The notes under the pieces were generated by a model. It saw only the letters and a list, made by a program, of their open reading frames with translations, ran no database searches and had not been told where the DNA came from. From positions 27,018 through 91,017 of the IMG/VR virus record IMGVR_UViG_3300009428_000004: a stretch of DNA of 64,000 bases. One strand, written 5' to 3'. Each line of letters starts with the position of its first letter. Position 1 is the first letter of the stretch. The position numbers and the translations under genes are program-made. Positions 1-7,076 of this stretch are shown piece by piece. The stretch comes from a virus.

Positions 1-84
1 CTCATCTACTTGAGCATTTTGGTGATTTCCAATCTGCATCATCATATTGGAAATCATAACTTGGTTCATATCAACCAGTATCAT
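1..84 (-). CDS. rnh: RNase H / 5'-3' exonuclease, N-terminal end (partial)
   Basis: Only the first 28 codons lie in the window; the gene continues beyond the left edge. The visible start reads M-I-L-V-D-M-N-Q-V, followed by a Met-rich stretch, and matches the first beta strand and acidic metal residue of the T4 RNase H (FEN-1-like) family, where an I-D-F-S-Q segment occupies the same place. T4 RNase H removes RNA primers during lagging-strand synthesis. A GGAG site precedes the ATG and a sigma-70-like promoter lies at 117-145. The call rests on memory of the family and on the replication context. Confidence 0.6.
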   Translation of the reverse strand, partial: MILVDMNQVMISNMMMQIGNHQNAQVDE

Positions 85-116
85 AATATTCTCCTTGTTT
101 GTATTATTGATGTATT

Positions 117-145
117 ATAATAACACAAACTGGCCGGCTTGTCAA
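117..145 (-). promoter_or_regulatory. sigma-70-like early promoter for rnh
   Basis: On the minus strand TTGACA (145-140), a 17-bp spacer and TATTAT (122-117) precede the rnh start. It overlaps the last codons of the gene before it. Confidence 0.8.
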
Positions 146-507
146 GTAATTTCTTCATCTTCTGCTTTGTACATCTCATCTAGAAACTCTTCTAGAGCCT
201 CACTGTAATCCATTTCTTCATCTTGAAACACCTGTTCAGATATATGCTGATAGTGATAATCTTCGCCAACACTCCTAAACATTAGAGCCCTAACCGTCTC
301 GATCAAGGACATAATGTCTAGCACAGATTTAGGTCGATTTGCCACATCGTATCCCATCTCATGCATAGCAGTTACTACATCACGGGCTACATCAATCGAA
401 AACCTCATTATAACTTTCTTATCATAGTCCTCGAATAGAGCTTCGGACTCTTTTGTTTCCTCTGCTCTTTTCTTAAGTCTTGCTGTGAAGTCTATGACAT
501 TGCTCAT
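142..507 (-). CDS. hypothetical protein, 121 aa
   Basis: I do not recognise this protein. It starts M-S-N-V-I-D-F followed by a Lys/Arg-rich segment and ends in a very acidic tail, so it is small, soluble and bipolar in charge. The ATG overlaps the stop of the preceding gene (ATGA at 504-507), which implies translational coupling. A function cannot be assigned. Confidence 0.8.
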   Translation of the reverse strand: MSNVIDFTARLKKRAEETKESEALFEDYDKKVIMRFSIDVARDVVTAMHEMGYDVANRPKSVLDIMSLIETVRALMFRSVGEDYHYQHISEQVFQDEEMDYSEALEEFLDEMYKAEDEEIT

Positions 508-1658
508 TGTAGTACCTTAAGTATGATGGTATCCCTATTAATACGACCGTCTGTCGTATTCTCTTTGGTCTTTAATGCTTTCAATTCCTTGAGAGACTTG
601 GCTTTACTACCTTTACCCAGAAGGGCTATGTACTCTTCAGGCTTTCTAAGCATCTTCTTAAACGATCTTTCAGCACAGAATCCAGTTACAGTACTACCTT
701 TCACCTGAAATCCATCTCTTCGATCAGACACCAGATACTTCATGACCCTAGTCTTAGTATTGAACAAGTACATGGATTCAGCACCCACCATCTTTTCAGG
801 ACTGACACTAGCGATCTTGAACTCCGATGAAGAAGGCAAGTATAATACCTTAGCCACTTGCTTATGTGCGGGAGTAGCTTTTTTAGTGCGAGGCTTACGT
901 GTTGCTTTCTTGCTGACAAGAAATTTCTCACAGTCAGTAATGATATTGCTAACGAACTTGTAGAATGCCTTCTGCTGTTTAGGAGTAAAGTTGTCATATC
1001 CCTCAATAAGGTCTTCTGTCTTATCTTCGACTAGTTCACGCAACTCTTCCTGAACGCTCTTATAATACTTAATAGTATCGTGGGCAGTCTGTGCGGCAGA
1101 GTTCAACTTGATCATCTCATTATAGATCGACCAATCTTTATCTAAAGTACCCTGTGTAAATTCGTCAACAAAGCCTTCGATCTCTCCTATGAACTCATTA
1201 GTCTTTTCGCCCAATAGTTCGGATGGACTCTTTCGCTTTACAGGCTCAGAAGCTTCTGGATCAATCACAGTCTTTACAGTCTTACCATAAGCGATAACGT
1301 TATTCAAATTAGTCTCTAAGAAACTCTTTGCAGATTTACTCAACACACAGCCATCTCTTTCCATCTTACATAATGATGCAAGTGTCGAGCTAGTACGCCA
1401 GTCATCAGCGGCTTTATAGTCTTTAAGATCCGAAGGACGATTGTCTTTGATCCAAGCTATAGTCCAGGCTAAGTAACTCTTCTTATCATAGAAGTACCCG
1501 TAATGGCGCATAGTCTCCATAGTTCGAGCTTCATATTTTTCAGCAGGGACACTAGACCAATCGGTAGTCTCTCTACCAATATGACCTTCTTCTATCAACT
1601 TTACGGATTTGCTTTTTCGAGGTGCTGACCTCATTACTTTTTTTGCTGATTTAGCCAT
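504..1658 (-). CDS. conserved marine-phage hypothetical protein, 384 aa
   Basis: A large soluble protein with a basic N-terminus rich in Lys, Ser and Arg and no signal peptide or membrane segment. The middle (about residues 140-245) is charged and probably helical; a Lys/Thr/Arg linker follows near residue 255. The C-terminal part (residues 270-370) looks like a separate beta-rich domain. I recall similar proteins in marine T4-like phages but no function. It is transcribed from its own promoter at 1688-1716 and coupled to the next gene by an ATGA overlap. Confidence 0.85.
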   Translation of the reverse strand: MAKSAKKVMRSAPRKSKSVKLIEEGHIGRETTDWSSVPAEKYEARTMETMRHYGYFYDKKSYLAWTIAWIKDNRPSDLKDYKAADDWRTSSTLASLCKMERDGCVLSKSAKSFLETNLNNVIAYGKTVKTVIDPEASEPVKRKSPSELLGEKTNEFIGEIEGFVDEFTQGTLDKDWSIYNEMIKLNSAAQTAHDTIKYYKSVQEELRELVEDKTEDLIEGYDNFTPKQQKAFYKFVSNIITDCEKFLVSKKATRKPRTKKATPAHKQVAKVLYLPSSSEFKIASVSPEKMVGAESMYLFNTKTRVMKYLVSDRRDGFQVKGSTVTGFCAERSFKKMLRKPEEYIALLGKGSKAKSLKELKALKTKENTTDGRINRDTIILKVLQ

Positions 1659-1687
1659 TAACTAACTCCATTTCGATTTATGTATAC

Positions 1688-1716
1688 ATCCTAACACACT
1701 ATGAGGAGCTTGTCAA
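1688..1716 (-). promoter_or_regulatory. sigma-70-like promoter for the 384-aa gene
   Basis: TTGACA (1716-1711), 17-bp spacer, TAGGAT (1693-1688) on the minus strand. It overlaps the 3' end of the glycosyltransferase gene, giving a promoter internal to the gene string. Confidence 0.7.
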
Positions 1717-2643
1717 GAGGTTTTTTAATAAATCTTCCCATTGTTCTTTTCTTCGTCTCCAGGAATATATAGCATCTACGGTATGTTTAGCAGTATTAAG
1801 ATGTTCAATTAACCTCTCTCGCTTTGTCGGATTTGAATACACATTTAGAGCATTCTCTAATTCGTGTAGAAATTTGACGCCGTGAGTCGGTCTATCTTCT
1901 ATAATGCCGTACATTGATGTAACGCCCAAGCACATTTCAGGAAAAGAACCTGTAGAAGAATGTATGCACATACAGCCTGCAGAAATAGCTTTCAGTAAAG
2001 GAGTGTACGACATCTCAGGATAATCAGTAGGGTACACAAATATGTGTGCTTCCTGCATATAAGATAGTAGTTCCTTTTCGGTAGCATCTCTGAACACACT
2101 GACTTTAGGATTATCTCGTATATCATTAGACAGTGATTGAAGCGATGGAGTCATCTCTTCAGGATTTGTTAGATTTGTTACGACTATCATACGTGTATCT
2201 TCATGCATCTTTCTAGTAAGCTTTTTAAAAGCACCATAAGCCAGGTCGAGTCCTCGATTCATTTCACCCACATACAATATATTAGTAAATTTCTTAGGCT
2301 TATTTCTAGAAAGTTTGTTAGGTACAGTGTCTATAGCATTACGTAGAACTATTCCAGCACCATAAGGTATATCTAAGAATAGATTATACATTTGCTGTTG
2401 CCAGTGAGACGCAAATATGATTGCTTCATATTCTTTCCATCGACCATCTTCTAGACATTCAAGCGAAGGATGATCAGCAGGCACCGACGGCATGAAGATA
2501 GTCCTCACACCGTCAGTTACCTTACTGGGAGATGTGACAAACTCGAACTCATCGAGTAATGTGTGCTTAACGTCTCGCCTAATAAGGTCTAACGTCAAGT
2601 CAACACTGGTCACAATCGCAGAGTTTCGACTATTGGACTCCAT
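1699..2643 (-). CDS. glycosyltransferase, GT-B fold (GT4-like)
   Basis: The protein has the layout of a GT-B glycosyltransferase. After an N-terminal half, the linker N-I-L-Y-V-G-E-M-N-R-G opens the nucleotide-sugar domain, and the C-terminal half has A-H-I-F-V-Y-P-T followed by an acidic E-M-S-Y-T-P-L-L-K-A-I-S-A-G-C segment typical of the GT4 E-x7-E region. It probably transfers a sugar from an NDP-sugar, but the acceptor (glycan, protein or modified base) is unknown. I chose the ATG at 2643, 20 codons inside the longest frame, because it overlaps the upstream stop by only a few bases and removes a Cys-rich leader unlikely to be coding; 2703 is the alternative. Confidence 0.75.
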   Translation of the reverse strand: MESNSRNSAIVTSVDLTLDLIRRDVKHTLLDEFEFVTSPSKVTDGVRTIFMPSVPADHPSLECLEDGRWKEYEAIIFASHWQQQMYNLFLDIPYGAGIVLRNAIDTVPNKLSRNKPKKFTNILYVGEMNRGLDLAYGAFKKLTRKMHEDTRMIVVTNLTNPEEMTPSLQSLSNDIRDNPKVSVFRDATEKELLSYMQEAHIFVYPTDYPEMSYTPLLKAISAGCMCIHSSTGSFPEMCLGVTSMYGIIEDRPTHGVKFLHELENALNVYSNPTKRERLIEHLNTAKHTVDAIYSWRRRKEQWEDLLKNLLTSSS

Positions 2644-2902
2644 TAGGCAACAACTGTCCTGCCACATCACGTAAGCTATCCCATCTGAATGATCTCCAGC
2701 CAACAGCGTCTACATCCCAAACAGGTAATGCAAACTCGTTAGACTTTTTCTTGCCCGCAACTGTGCCCTCAATAGGGGGCGAAACCACGATCAGGGATTC
2801 ACTCAACGTAGCATTCATCTCTCTACGTGCGCCGTTTGCTTTAATGAACTCGATCCTTACTGATCCAGCTTTAAGCATATCTTTTATTTCATCTTTAGTC
2901 AT
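2630..2902 (-). CDS. small SH3-like phage protein (DUF2693-type)
   Basis: The 90-residue protein resembles a small T4-like family (DUF2693 from memory): an N-terminal helix, a strand V-R-I-E-F-I-K-A-N-G, then M-N-A-T-L-S-E-S-L and a conserved end, P-V-W-D-V-D-A-V-G-W-R-S-F. Family members are annotated as SH3-like proteins of unknown role. The start at 2902 is chosen because GGAG sits six bases upstream; in-frame ATGs at 2914 and 2920 lack a site. It overlaps the stop of the glutaredoxin gene. Confidence 0.75.
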   Translation of the reverse strand: MTKDEIKDMLKAGSVRIEFIKANGARREMNATLSESLIVVSPPIEGTVAGKKKSNEFALPVWDVDAVGWRSFRWDSLRDVAGQLLPNGVQ

Positions 2903-3143
2903 TATATTCTCCATTTTCATTTATTAAAACTTCATTCACTTTTTGAGCTAGTTGCTCGTATCCACCGATGTGTTCTTCATTCCACAATATCTGTGGCACG
3001 ACATTCTCACCGGGAAATCTCTTCTTGAAATCCTCAACATCATCTTCAACAAGTCTGTACTCATATTCCATCTCTGCCGTTTGGCATAACTGAATACACT
3101 TTAAGCACCAAACACAGTTGGCTGATCCGTATATAACAATCAT
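2895..3143 (-). CDS. glutaredoxin-like thiol protein (NrdC-like)
   Basis: An 82-residue thioredoxin-fold protein with the redox pair C10-V-W-C13 after strand M-I-V-I-Y-G, a V-V-P-Q segment carrying the cis-proline near residue 51 and H-I-G-G-Y at the glutathione-binding end. It would reduce disulfides such as that of ribonucleotide reductase. It is one of three glutaredoxin modules in the window, the others being at 15581-15856 and inside NrdA. The ATG overlaps the stop of the preceding gene. Confidence 0.85.
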   Translation of the reverse strand: MIVIYGSANCVWCLKCIQLCQTAEMEYEYRLVEDDVEDFKKRFPGENVVPQILWNEEHIGGYEQLAQKVNEVLINENGEYND

Positions 3144-3454
3144 CGTTGTTCAGGTTTCCATTTATTGATAAATTCAAGCTTTTGCTCGATTGACCACTCT
3201 GCGAGGTAATCATTCTCCTCATCGAATAGATCGAGTATGCCATCAGTGTCATATGTTTGCATATCGATAATATTTTCACCTAGCCACTTTTGAGAGAACT
3301 CGGACACGTCTTCACAAGTGACGGCATCTAATGCCCACTTAGGATCGACAGGAACAGAGGTGTTCTCAAGTTGTAGTTGGCTTTTAGGTACACAATACTT
3401 TTGTCGGAACATACTTACAGTTGTAACTACGATGTACTCTTCTTCTTCAGACAT
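3140..3454 (-). CDS. conserved marine-phage hypothetical protein, 104 aa
   Basis: A small acidic cytoplasmic protein starting with an acidic run, then V-V-T-T-V-S-M-F and later A-L-D-A-V-T-C-E-D-V-S-E-F. I recall a similar pattern in other marine T4-like phages without an assigned function. It is the first gene after the promoter at 3489-3517 and is coupled to the glutaredoxin gene by an ATGA overlap. Confidence 0.75.
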   Translation of the reverse strand: MSEEEEYIVVTTVSMFRQKYCVPKSQLQLENTSVPVDPKWALDAVTCEDVSEFSQKWLGENIIDMQTYDTDGILDLFDEENDYLAEWSIEQKLEFINKWKPEQR

Positions 3455-3488
3455 ATATTTTCCTTAGTCATCTTGCATTTATTAGTGT

Positions 3489-3517
3489 ATGATACACCAT
3501 CAAGTCACGTTTGTCAA
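3489..3517 (-). promoter_or_regulatory. sigma-70-like early promoter
   Basis: TTGACA (3517-3512), 17-bp spacer, TATCAT (3494-3489) on the minus strand, placed directly upstream of the 104-aa gene and directly downstream of the lipoprotein gene. Confidence 0.8.
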
Positions 3518-3520
3518 GTC

Positions 3521-3988
3521 TTAATTGAAAAGTTTTTTCCAAATAGAAGTATTTTCTTCTTCAGATCGGGCTTCTTCAGCTTCAGTCTTAGCTTCTTCCA
3601 TGTCACTGTTTGCTTCTTCTATAGCATCTTCGGATTCTTGATAGTATCCTTCATAAGCCGCAACAATGGCTTGCTGTTGTTGAATGTATGCTCTTAAGTC
3701 TGATAGGTTGAGTCCCAAGTTTTGATAGCCTTCATCAGTCACACCAAAAATTGCAATTGATCTACCAGATTCTTTTACCTTATTGAACTGCTCTTCTACG
3801 TTTTCAGGCGTAATGATAACCCAATCAATCTTTCTCTGAAATAGTTGATCCGAGACTGGTAGAACTAGCTTTGGCTTTTCAATGGGCTTTGCCGATACCG
3901 TGATCGGCTGGGGCATACTACTGCAACCACTAATTACTGTTATAATTGTCAAACAACCAAGGACATTCACTATTGAACTTCTTGCCAT
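3521..3988 (-). CDS. outer-membrane lipoprotein, candidate o-spanin
   Basis: A typical lipoprotein signal peptide is visible: M-A-R-S-S, a hydrophobic core and the lipobox I-S-G-C with the acylated Cys at residue 22. The mature part starts with a Ser/Pro/Gln-rich tether, contains a small folded domain (W-V-I-I-T-P-E-N-V-E-E) and ends in an acidic predicted coiled coil (about residues 110-145). The gene overlaps the preceding TM/coiled-coil gene by 59 bases in another frame, the genetic arrangement of many two-component spanins. Such pairs fuse inner and outer membranes at the end of lysis. The spanin role is inferred from architecture, not sequence identity. Confidence 0.65.
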   Translation of the reverse strand: MARSSIVNVLGCLTIITVISGCSSMPQPITVSAKPIEKPKLVLPVSDQLFQRKIDWVIITPENVEEQFNKVKESGRSIAIFGVTDEGYQNLGLNLSDLRAYIQQQQAIVAAYEGYYQESEDAIEEANSDMEEAKTEAEEARSEEENTSIWKKLFN

Positions 3989-4385
3989 TTTCTGCCTCCT
4001 TCTCTTTATCTGTTAATGGTGCACCAGAAAGCAACTCAAAACATCTACCTGCTTTCAGAGATGCTCCATTGATAACTCTTTCTACTAAACCAGGTTTATT
4101 CTCTGCTAGATTACCTAGATCATGTCTACCTAGTTTATCTGATAGAACTCTGTTTTGTTGTCTGATAGCTGAAAACTCCGAGTTAACTTTAGTCAACTGT
4201 TCGTTTGCCTGAGCATATGATTGTTGTAAAGACGTTACAGCGTCTTCACTGATTTGAATGGCTGTCTCCAGCTTTGCGTTGTTGGCATTTAAAATGCGTA
4301 AACGCTCTTGTGTGTCATTGTAATACCAGTAGAATGCACCGATAGTCATGACTGTGATTATTGCAAATATTCCTGCTAATCTCAT
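3930..4385 (-). CDS. membrane-anchored coiled-coil protein, candidate i-spanin
   Basis: Residues 3-21 form one N-terminal membrane segment, followed by a charged predicted coiled coil (about residues 25-85) and a C-terminal globular part with two Cys (in G-R-C-F-E-L-L-S-G-A and N-S-E-C-P-W). N-in/C-out topology plus a periplasmic coiled coil fits an i-spanin, and the next gene encodes a lipoprotein in an overlapping frame. AGGAGG precedes the ATG, the strongest ribosome site in this gene cluster. No endolysin is adjacent; the GH19 endolysin lies at 28402-29292. Confidence 0.65.
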   Translation of the reverse strand: MRLAGIFAIITVMTIGAFYWYYNDTQERLRILNANNAKLETAIQISEDAVTSLQQSYAQANEQLTKVNSEFSAIRQQNRVLSDKLGRHDLGNLAENKPGLVERVINGASLKAGRCFELLSGAPLTDKEKEAENGKKFNSECPWLFDNYNSN

Positions 4386-4395
4386 ATTATTCCTC

Positions 4396-4578
4396 CTATG
4401 TTTTAATATCTATAAGGTTTCCAGTTCGACTAGCGGCTTCAACAATTCTCACTCGCTTCTTACTAGCGGTGTTGACTTTATCTGCAACTATAGGATACAC
4501 AGCAGGTATAGCAATTTGCTCACTTCTTTGTATTTCCATCTGCCTCATTAGGACGCTGTTTGTCATCTCTACTCGCAT
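4396..4578 (-). CDS. small basic hypothetical protein, about 60 aa
   Basis: A short frame ending R-I-V-E-A-A-S-R-T-G-N-L-I-D-I-K-T, a compact motif that reads as real protein. It lies between two well-supported small genes and overlaps the upstream one by 59 bases. An AAGGA site lies eight bases before the ATG at 4578; internal ATGs at 4566, 4548 and 4539 are alternatives. Function unknown. Confidence 0.5.
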   Translation of the reverse strand: MRVEMTNSVLMRQMEIQRSEQIAIPAVYPIVADKVNTASKKRVRIVEAASRTGNLIDIKT

Positions 4579-4684
4579 CTACCTTTTCCTTCTTTCCGAA
4601 TATGGTATCCCAGTTATCTCTACCCTGTTTTGAAAGGGCTTTAGATCGGATGCTATCTCCGGTTATATCATTTTTTGTACTCAT
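4520..4684 (-). CDS. small marine-phage hypothetical protein, 54 aa
   Basis: The frame reads M-S-T-K-N-D-I-T-G-D-S-I-R-S-K and then G-R-D-N-W-D-T-I-F-G-K-K, a pattern I recall from small proteins of marine T4-like phages. A purine-rich AGAGGAAGA precedes the ATG, which overlaps the stop of the upstream membrane peptide (ATGA). The C-terminus is charged and probably disordered. No known function. Confidence 0.75.
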   Translation of the reverse strand: MSTKNDITGDSIRSKALSKQGRDNWDTIFGKKEKVDASRDDKQRPNEADGNTKK

Positions 4685-4782
4685 TCTTCCTCTTCTTCAT
4701 CATCATATATACACGCTCTTATCGTTATTAAAACTACCACAAACAAAATTATTACCCATTCAATAACCGTACCCTCAAACAT
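4681..4782 (-). CDS. 33-residue single-span membrane peptide
   Basis: The frame encodes a short N-terminus, one hydrophobic segment (about residues 7-23, W-V-I-I-L-F-V-V-V-L-I) and an Asp/Glu-only tail. GGAG and AGGA motifs precede the ATG, and the stop overlaps the next start by ATGA, so it is translated as part of the same string. Its position upstream of the spanin-like pair makes a lysis-accessory role possible, but nothing in the sequence proves it. Confidence 0.65.
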   Translation of the reverse strand: MFEGTVIEWVIILFVVVLITIRACIYDDEEEEE

Positions 4783-4799
4783 CTAGATCCTACTCCTAT

Positions 4800-5126
4800 T
4801 TAGTTATAGTAGAAGCTTTCTCCGCATCCACATTTTCCGCTAACATTTGGGTTAACAAACTGATAACCCTCATTGAGTCCTACCTTCTCATAATCTAATC
4901 TGGTACCCACTAAATGCACCAAACTTTTAGGATCAATTATAATAACTGCTCCATCTTTTTCAATCGTGGTGTCTTCCGAATCAGAGTTTTCTAATGCATA
5001 TTCTAAGTGGTAGGCATATCCTCCACATCCTGAAGTTACTACTGATACACGTACAGCACAGCAATCTGGACGATCAGCTAAACTATATTTAATTCTCTCA
5101 ACTGCCTTTTCACTAATGTCTATCAC
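4800..5126 (-). CDS. HesB/IscA-like Fe-S cluster scaffold protein
   Basis: The three cysteines of the A-type Fe-S carrier family are present: one in S-G-C-G-G-Y (residue 34) and the C-terminal C-G-C pair (residues 99 and 101), separated by the usual distance. The family binds and delivers iron-sulfur clusters, and homologues are known from marine phages. The GTG at 5126 gives M-I-D-I-S-E-K-A-V, a typical family start, and overlaps the upstream stop as GTGA; the ATG at 5144 is the alternative. The cluster recipient is unknown. Confidence 0.85.
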   Translation of the reverse strand: MIDISEKAVERIKYSLADRPDCCAVRVSVVTSGCGGYAYHLEYALENSDSEDTTIEKDGAVIIIDPKSLVHLVGTRLDYEKVGLNEGYQFVNPNVSGKCGCGESFYYN

Positions 5127-5302
5127 AGCCCTATTAGACCCCATCCATGATTTGCTATTGCATTAGTTATAATGGCTACGCAAGTTATCATATGTGTAAG
5201 CCACCAAACTGTTCTAATACCTGCTACCGTATTTGCTTGTCTATCAGTTTCACCAACCTTTTCTCCTAGACTCTTAGCCCAGATTCTCCACCATTTACTC
5301 AT
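5123..5302 (-). CDS. small membrane protein, tandem copy 2
   Basis: A 59-residue protein with an N-terminal amphipathic W-x2-W-A-K-S-L-G-E-K segment, the motif A-G-I-R-T and one hydrophobic stretch (about residues 31-50). It shares the pattern W-x2-W-x2-A/S-L-G ... I-R-T with the gene immediately upstream (5299-5469), so the two look like diverged duplicates. The start at 5302 is fixed by an ATGA overlap with that gene. I recall similar small proteins in other marine T4-like phages; function unknown. Confidence 0.75.
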   Translation of the reverse strand: MSKWWRIWAKSLGEKVGETDRQANTVAGIRTVWWLTHMITCVAIITNAIANHGWGLIGL

Positions 5303-5469
5303 AACCATCCTATTAGAATGTTTATCATTATTAGATAAACGCACATTAGATTTGACAATACTATGAACGTACGGATATATGAGATTCTATTCTCGTTAGT
5401 CGCATCATATCCATCTTCCTCATCGAAAGATCCTAGAGCGTGTTTCCATACAGTCCATAACTTTTTCAC
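5299..5469 (-). CDS. small membrane protein, tandem copy 1 (GTG start)
   Basis: A 56-residue frame that must start at GTG, since an in-frame stop lies two codons upstream. It reads V-K-K-L-W-T-V-W-K-H-A-L-G-S, then S-Y-I-R-T-F-I-V-L and a hydrophobic end. The layout matches the next gene. It begins a few bases after the stop of the 94-aa gene and ends in an ATGA overlap, so it sits inside a translationally coupled string. Confidence 0.7.
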   Translation of the reverse strand: MKKLWTVWKHALGSFDEEDGYDATNENRISYIRTFIVLSNLMCVYLIMINILIGWL

Positions 5470-5472
5470 AAT

Positions 5473-5757
5473 TCATTCAATGTCTTTTATTACGGCATTA
5501 TGAATAGCGAACATTCCGCAGTCCATGCCTCTGTCGTAAGAGTTGCCGCTCAGTCCCATGACTTCATACAACGTATGTCGATAAGATCCTTGATCTAACA
5601 TCGAGCCTTGAAATATTTTTCTAGAAACTGCATACATTGCATGTTCCTTCTCATCATATGAAAGTGCATCCCACCAAGCATCATTGAGCTTTTCGAATTC
5701 TTTTCTACGACTATCTCTTTTTGTGGTTTCTGCTAAATCTGCAATTTCTCTGTCCAT
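5473..5757 (-). CDS. hypothetical protein, 94 aa
   Basis: A small charged protein with conserved-looking core D-A-W-W-D-A-L-S and C-terminal M-D-C-G-M-F-A-I-H-N. I do not recognise a domain. The ATG at 5757 shares one base with the stop of the preceding gene (TAATG); an ATG at 5766 is possible. Function unknown. Confidence 0.75.
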   Translation of the reverse strand: MDREIADLAETTKRDSRRKEFEKLNDAWWDALSYDEKEHAMYAVSRKIFQGSMLDQGSYRHTLYEVMGLSGNSYDRGMDCGMFAIHNAVIKDIE

Positions 5758-6272
5758 TAGTCCCATAACCCTTCGTAATATTTACCAAATAATTCAAACC
5801 CTTTTGTGATACGTGATTGATACTCTTCACGTCCTTCGCTATCGACCTTAAACGTGTCGTTCTCTATATCGCCCGAATAAAACTGTTCTTCCCAATTGTT
5901 GTTCTTACTCTCAAAGGCAAAGATCATATCATCGAGAATGTTATTCCATTCTTCTTCAGTGAGACTTGAGGGATAACCATGAGTAGTAGCCTTTAGCTGT
6001 TTAAGCATAGGAACAACAATATGCGCTAAAGTAGTATCCATACTCCAAGTATCATACTTATGTATATCAACTTTAACACTTTGTTCCTTGTTATCTAGAT
6101 ATAAATTTATCGTATGATCGTATACCCAATCGATCATGCCGTCTAAAGCTTCGACATAGAAGTCAAAAGATTCAGAACTATCTAAGAACCTATCGCCATA
6201 CTTTGTCTCCATGTAGTTCTCATGAACACTTGAGCGCCAGCGGGATGCGTAAGGACCAATTTTTACTTTCAT
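5757..6272 (-). CDS. conserved T4-like marine phage protein, 171 aa
   Basis: The protein contains M-K-V-K-I-G-P-Y at its start, K-Y-D-T-W-S-M-D-T-T-L-A-H-I, F-A-F-E-S-K in the middle and ends G-F-E-L-F-G-K-Y-Y-E-G-L-W-D. I recall this family as very widespread in marine T4-like phages, always without a function. The start at 6272 is set by an ATGA overlap with the gene before it, nine codons inside the longest frame. Confidence 0.8.
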   Translation of the reverse strand: MKVKIGPYASRWRSSVHENYMETKYGDRFLDSSESFDFYVEALDGMIDWVYDHTINLYLDNKEQSVKVDIHKYDTWSMDTTLAHIVVPMLKQLKATTHGYPSSLTEEEWNNILDDMIFAFESKNNNWEEQFYSGDIENDTFKVDSEGREEYQSRITKGFELFGKYYEGLWD

Positions 6273-6607
6273 TTTACTATCCAATTCATGTTTAACCAAT
6301 CGTGATCTTCGTCAAGCAACTCAATTTTGTCACCGTGTATGTCTTTAAGCTGTGAATATATGCCGGTAATAGACATTCTCATACCATAAGATTTCTCATG
6401 GCAGTGATATCTACTGCTACTCTTTCCTCTAAAAACATAGCACTCATCTACGTATTCAACACTCACGATTCCACTGTTTATTTTCCAGCTATCACCGTAT
6501 AAGTATCCACCGCTCCATCCAGCAAGTACTCGATAGTGCGATTTGTCACCTTGAGACAGTTTAAGTATTACCCACGAATCTGGGTGAACTACATCAGGCA
6601 CTGTCAA
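6269..6607 (-). CDS. hypothetical protein, about 112 aa
   Basis: A Gly/Tyr/Ser-rich small protein with alternating hydrophobic pattern suggesting a compact beta fold (S-W-V-I-L-K-L then Y-R-V-L-A-G-W-S-G-G-Y-L-Y-G). No domain recognised. The first in-frame start is TTG at 6607 with a GAG seven bases upstream; GTG at 6601 is equally possible. It overlaps the stop of the preceding gene. Confidence 0.65.
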   Translation of the reverse strand: MTVPDVVHPDSWVILKLSQGDKSHYRVLAGWSGGYLYGDSWKINSGIVSVEYVDECYVFRGKSSSRYHCHEKSYGMRMSITGIYSQLKDIHGDKIELLDEDHDWLNMNWIVK

Positions 6608-6812
6608 CTTCTAACTCTGTTTCTCCAAATACCGATGGTGCAAGTTTTCGTGCCTCTTCCATGTGGTACTCACCTGGAAAATGCTTAATAGCGTAATACG
6701 CTTTAAGTCGTATCTCTTTGGGCACTCTAGGAGTTTTCTTAGGGTCCATTAATTCTACTAGAAACTCACGAGTGTTTCTAACAGCATAGAACCTTTCCTT
6801 AGGCATGGTCAT
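6594..6812 (-). CDS. BPSL0761-like small protein
   Basis: The 72-residue protein carries M-P-K-E-R-F-Y-A-V-R-N-T-R-E-F-L, D-P-K-K-T-P-R-V-P-K-E-I-R and K-H-F-P-G-E-Y, the pattern of a small family (BPSL0761-like, from memory) found in bacteria and phages with no known activity. The ATG at 6812 shares a base with the stop of the GroES-like gene (TAATG). Confidence 0.75.
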   Translation of the reverse strand: MTMPKERFYAVRNTREFLVELMDPKKTPRVPKEIRLKAYYAIKHFPGEYHMEEARKLAPSVFGETELEVDSA

Positions 6813-7075
6813 TAGATGATACACTTAATGTGTTTAGCATCTATGATTGCCGCTTTCTGACCATCGATTGTTACAGGCATGGACTCTTTCCAGTTGAGGT
6901 ACACCTCTACTCCAACCATTAACTCTGGCATAATACTAGCAACTGTTTCACTAACACTCAGTACGATACCTGGCTTAACAGCCTTGTCAATATCAGCAGT
7001 TAGAATAATACCACCTGCCGTGGTGGTAGATTGTTCTGCTTCAGTGAGCAAAACGTTGTTATGTAGCATCTTCAT
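6812..7075 (-). CDS. GroES-like co-chaperonin (gp31-type role)
   Basis: An 87-residue beta-rich protein with the layout of the Cpn10 fold: N-N-V-L-L-T-E-A-E at the start, a T-T-T-A-G-G-I-I-L mobile-loop segment (about residues 17-25), V-K-P-G-I-V-L-S-V-S, V-Y-L-N-W-K and a hydrophobic end. In T4, gp31 replaces GroES so that GroEL can fold gp23; a phage GroES-like protein in a genome with gp23 suggests the same role here. It is slightly shorter than GroES. Confidence 0.8.
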   Translation of the reverse strand: MKMLHNNVLLTEAEQSTTTAGGIILTADIDKAVKPGIVLSVSETVASIMPELMVGVEVYLNWKESMPVTIDGQKAAIIDAKHIKCII

Positions 7076-7076
7076 A

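Noticed and set aside
742-963. Plus-strand frames opposite long minus-strand genes (here and throughout)
   Set aside because: They lie opposite well-supported genes, lack ribosome sites and show no domain pattern.
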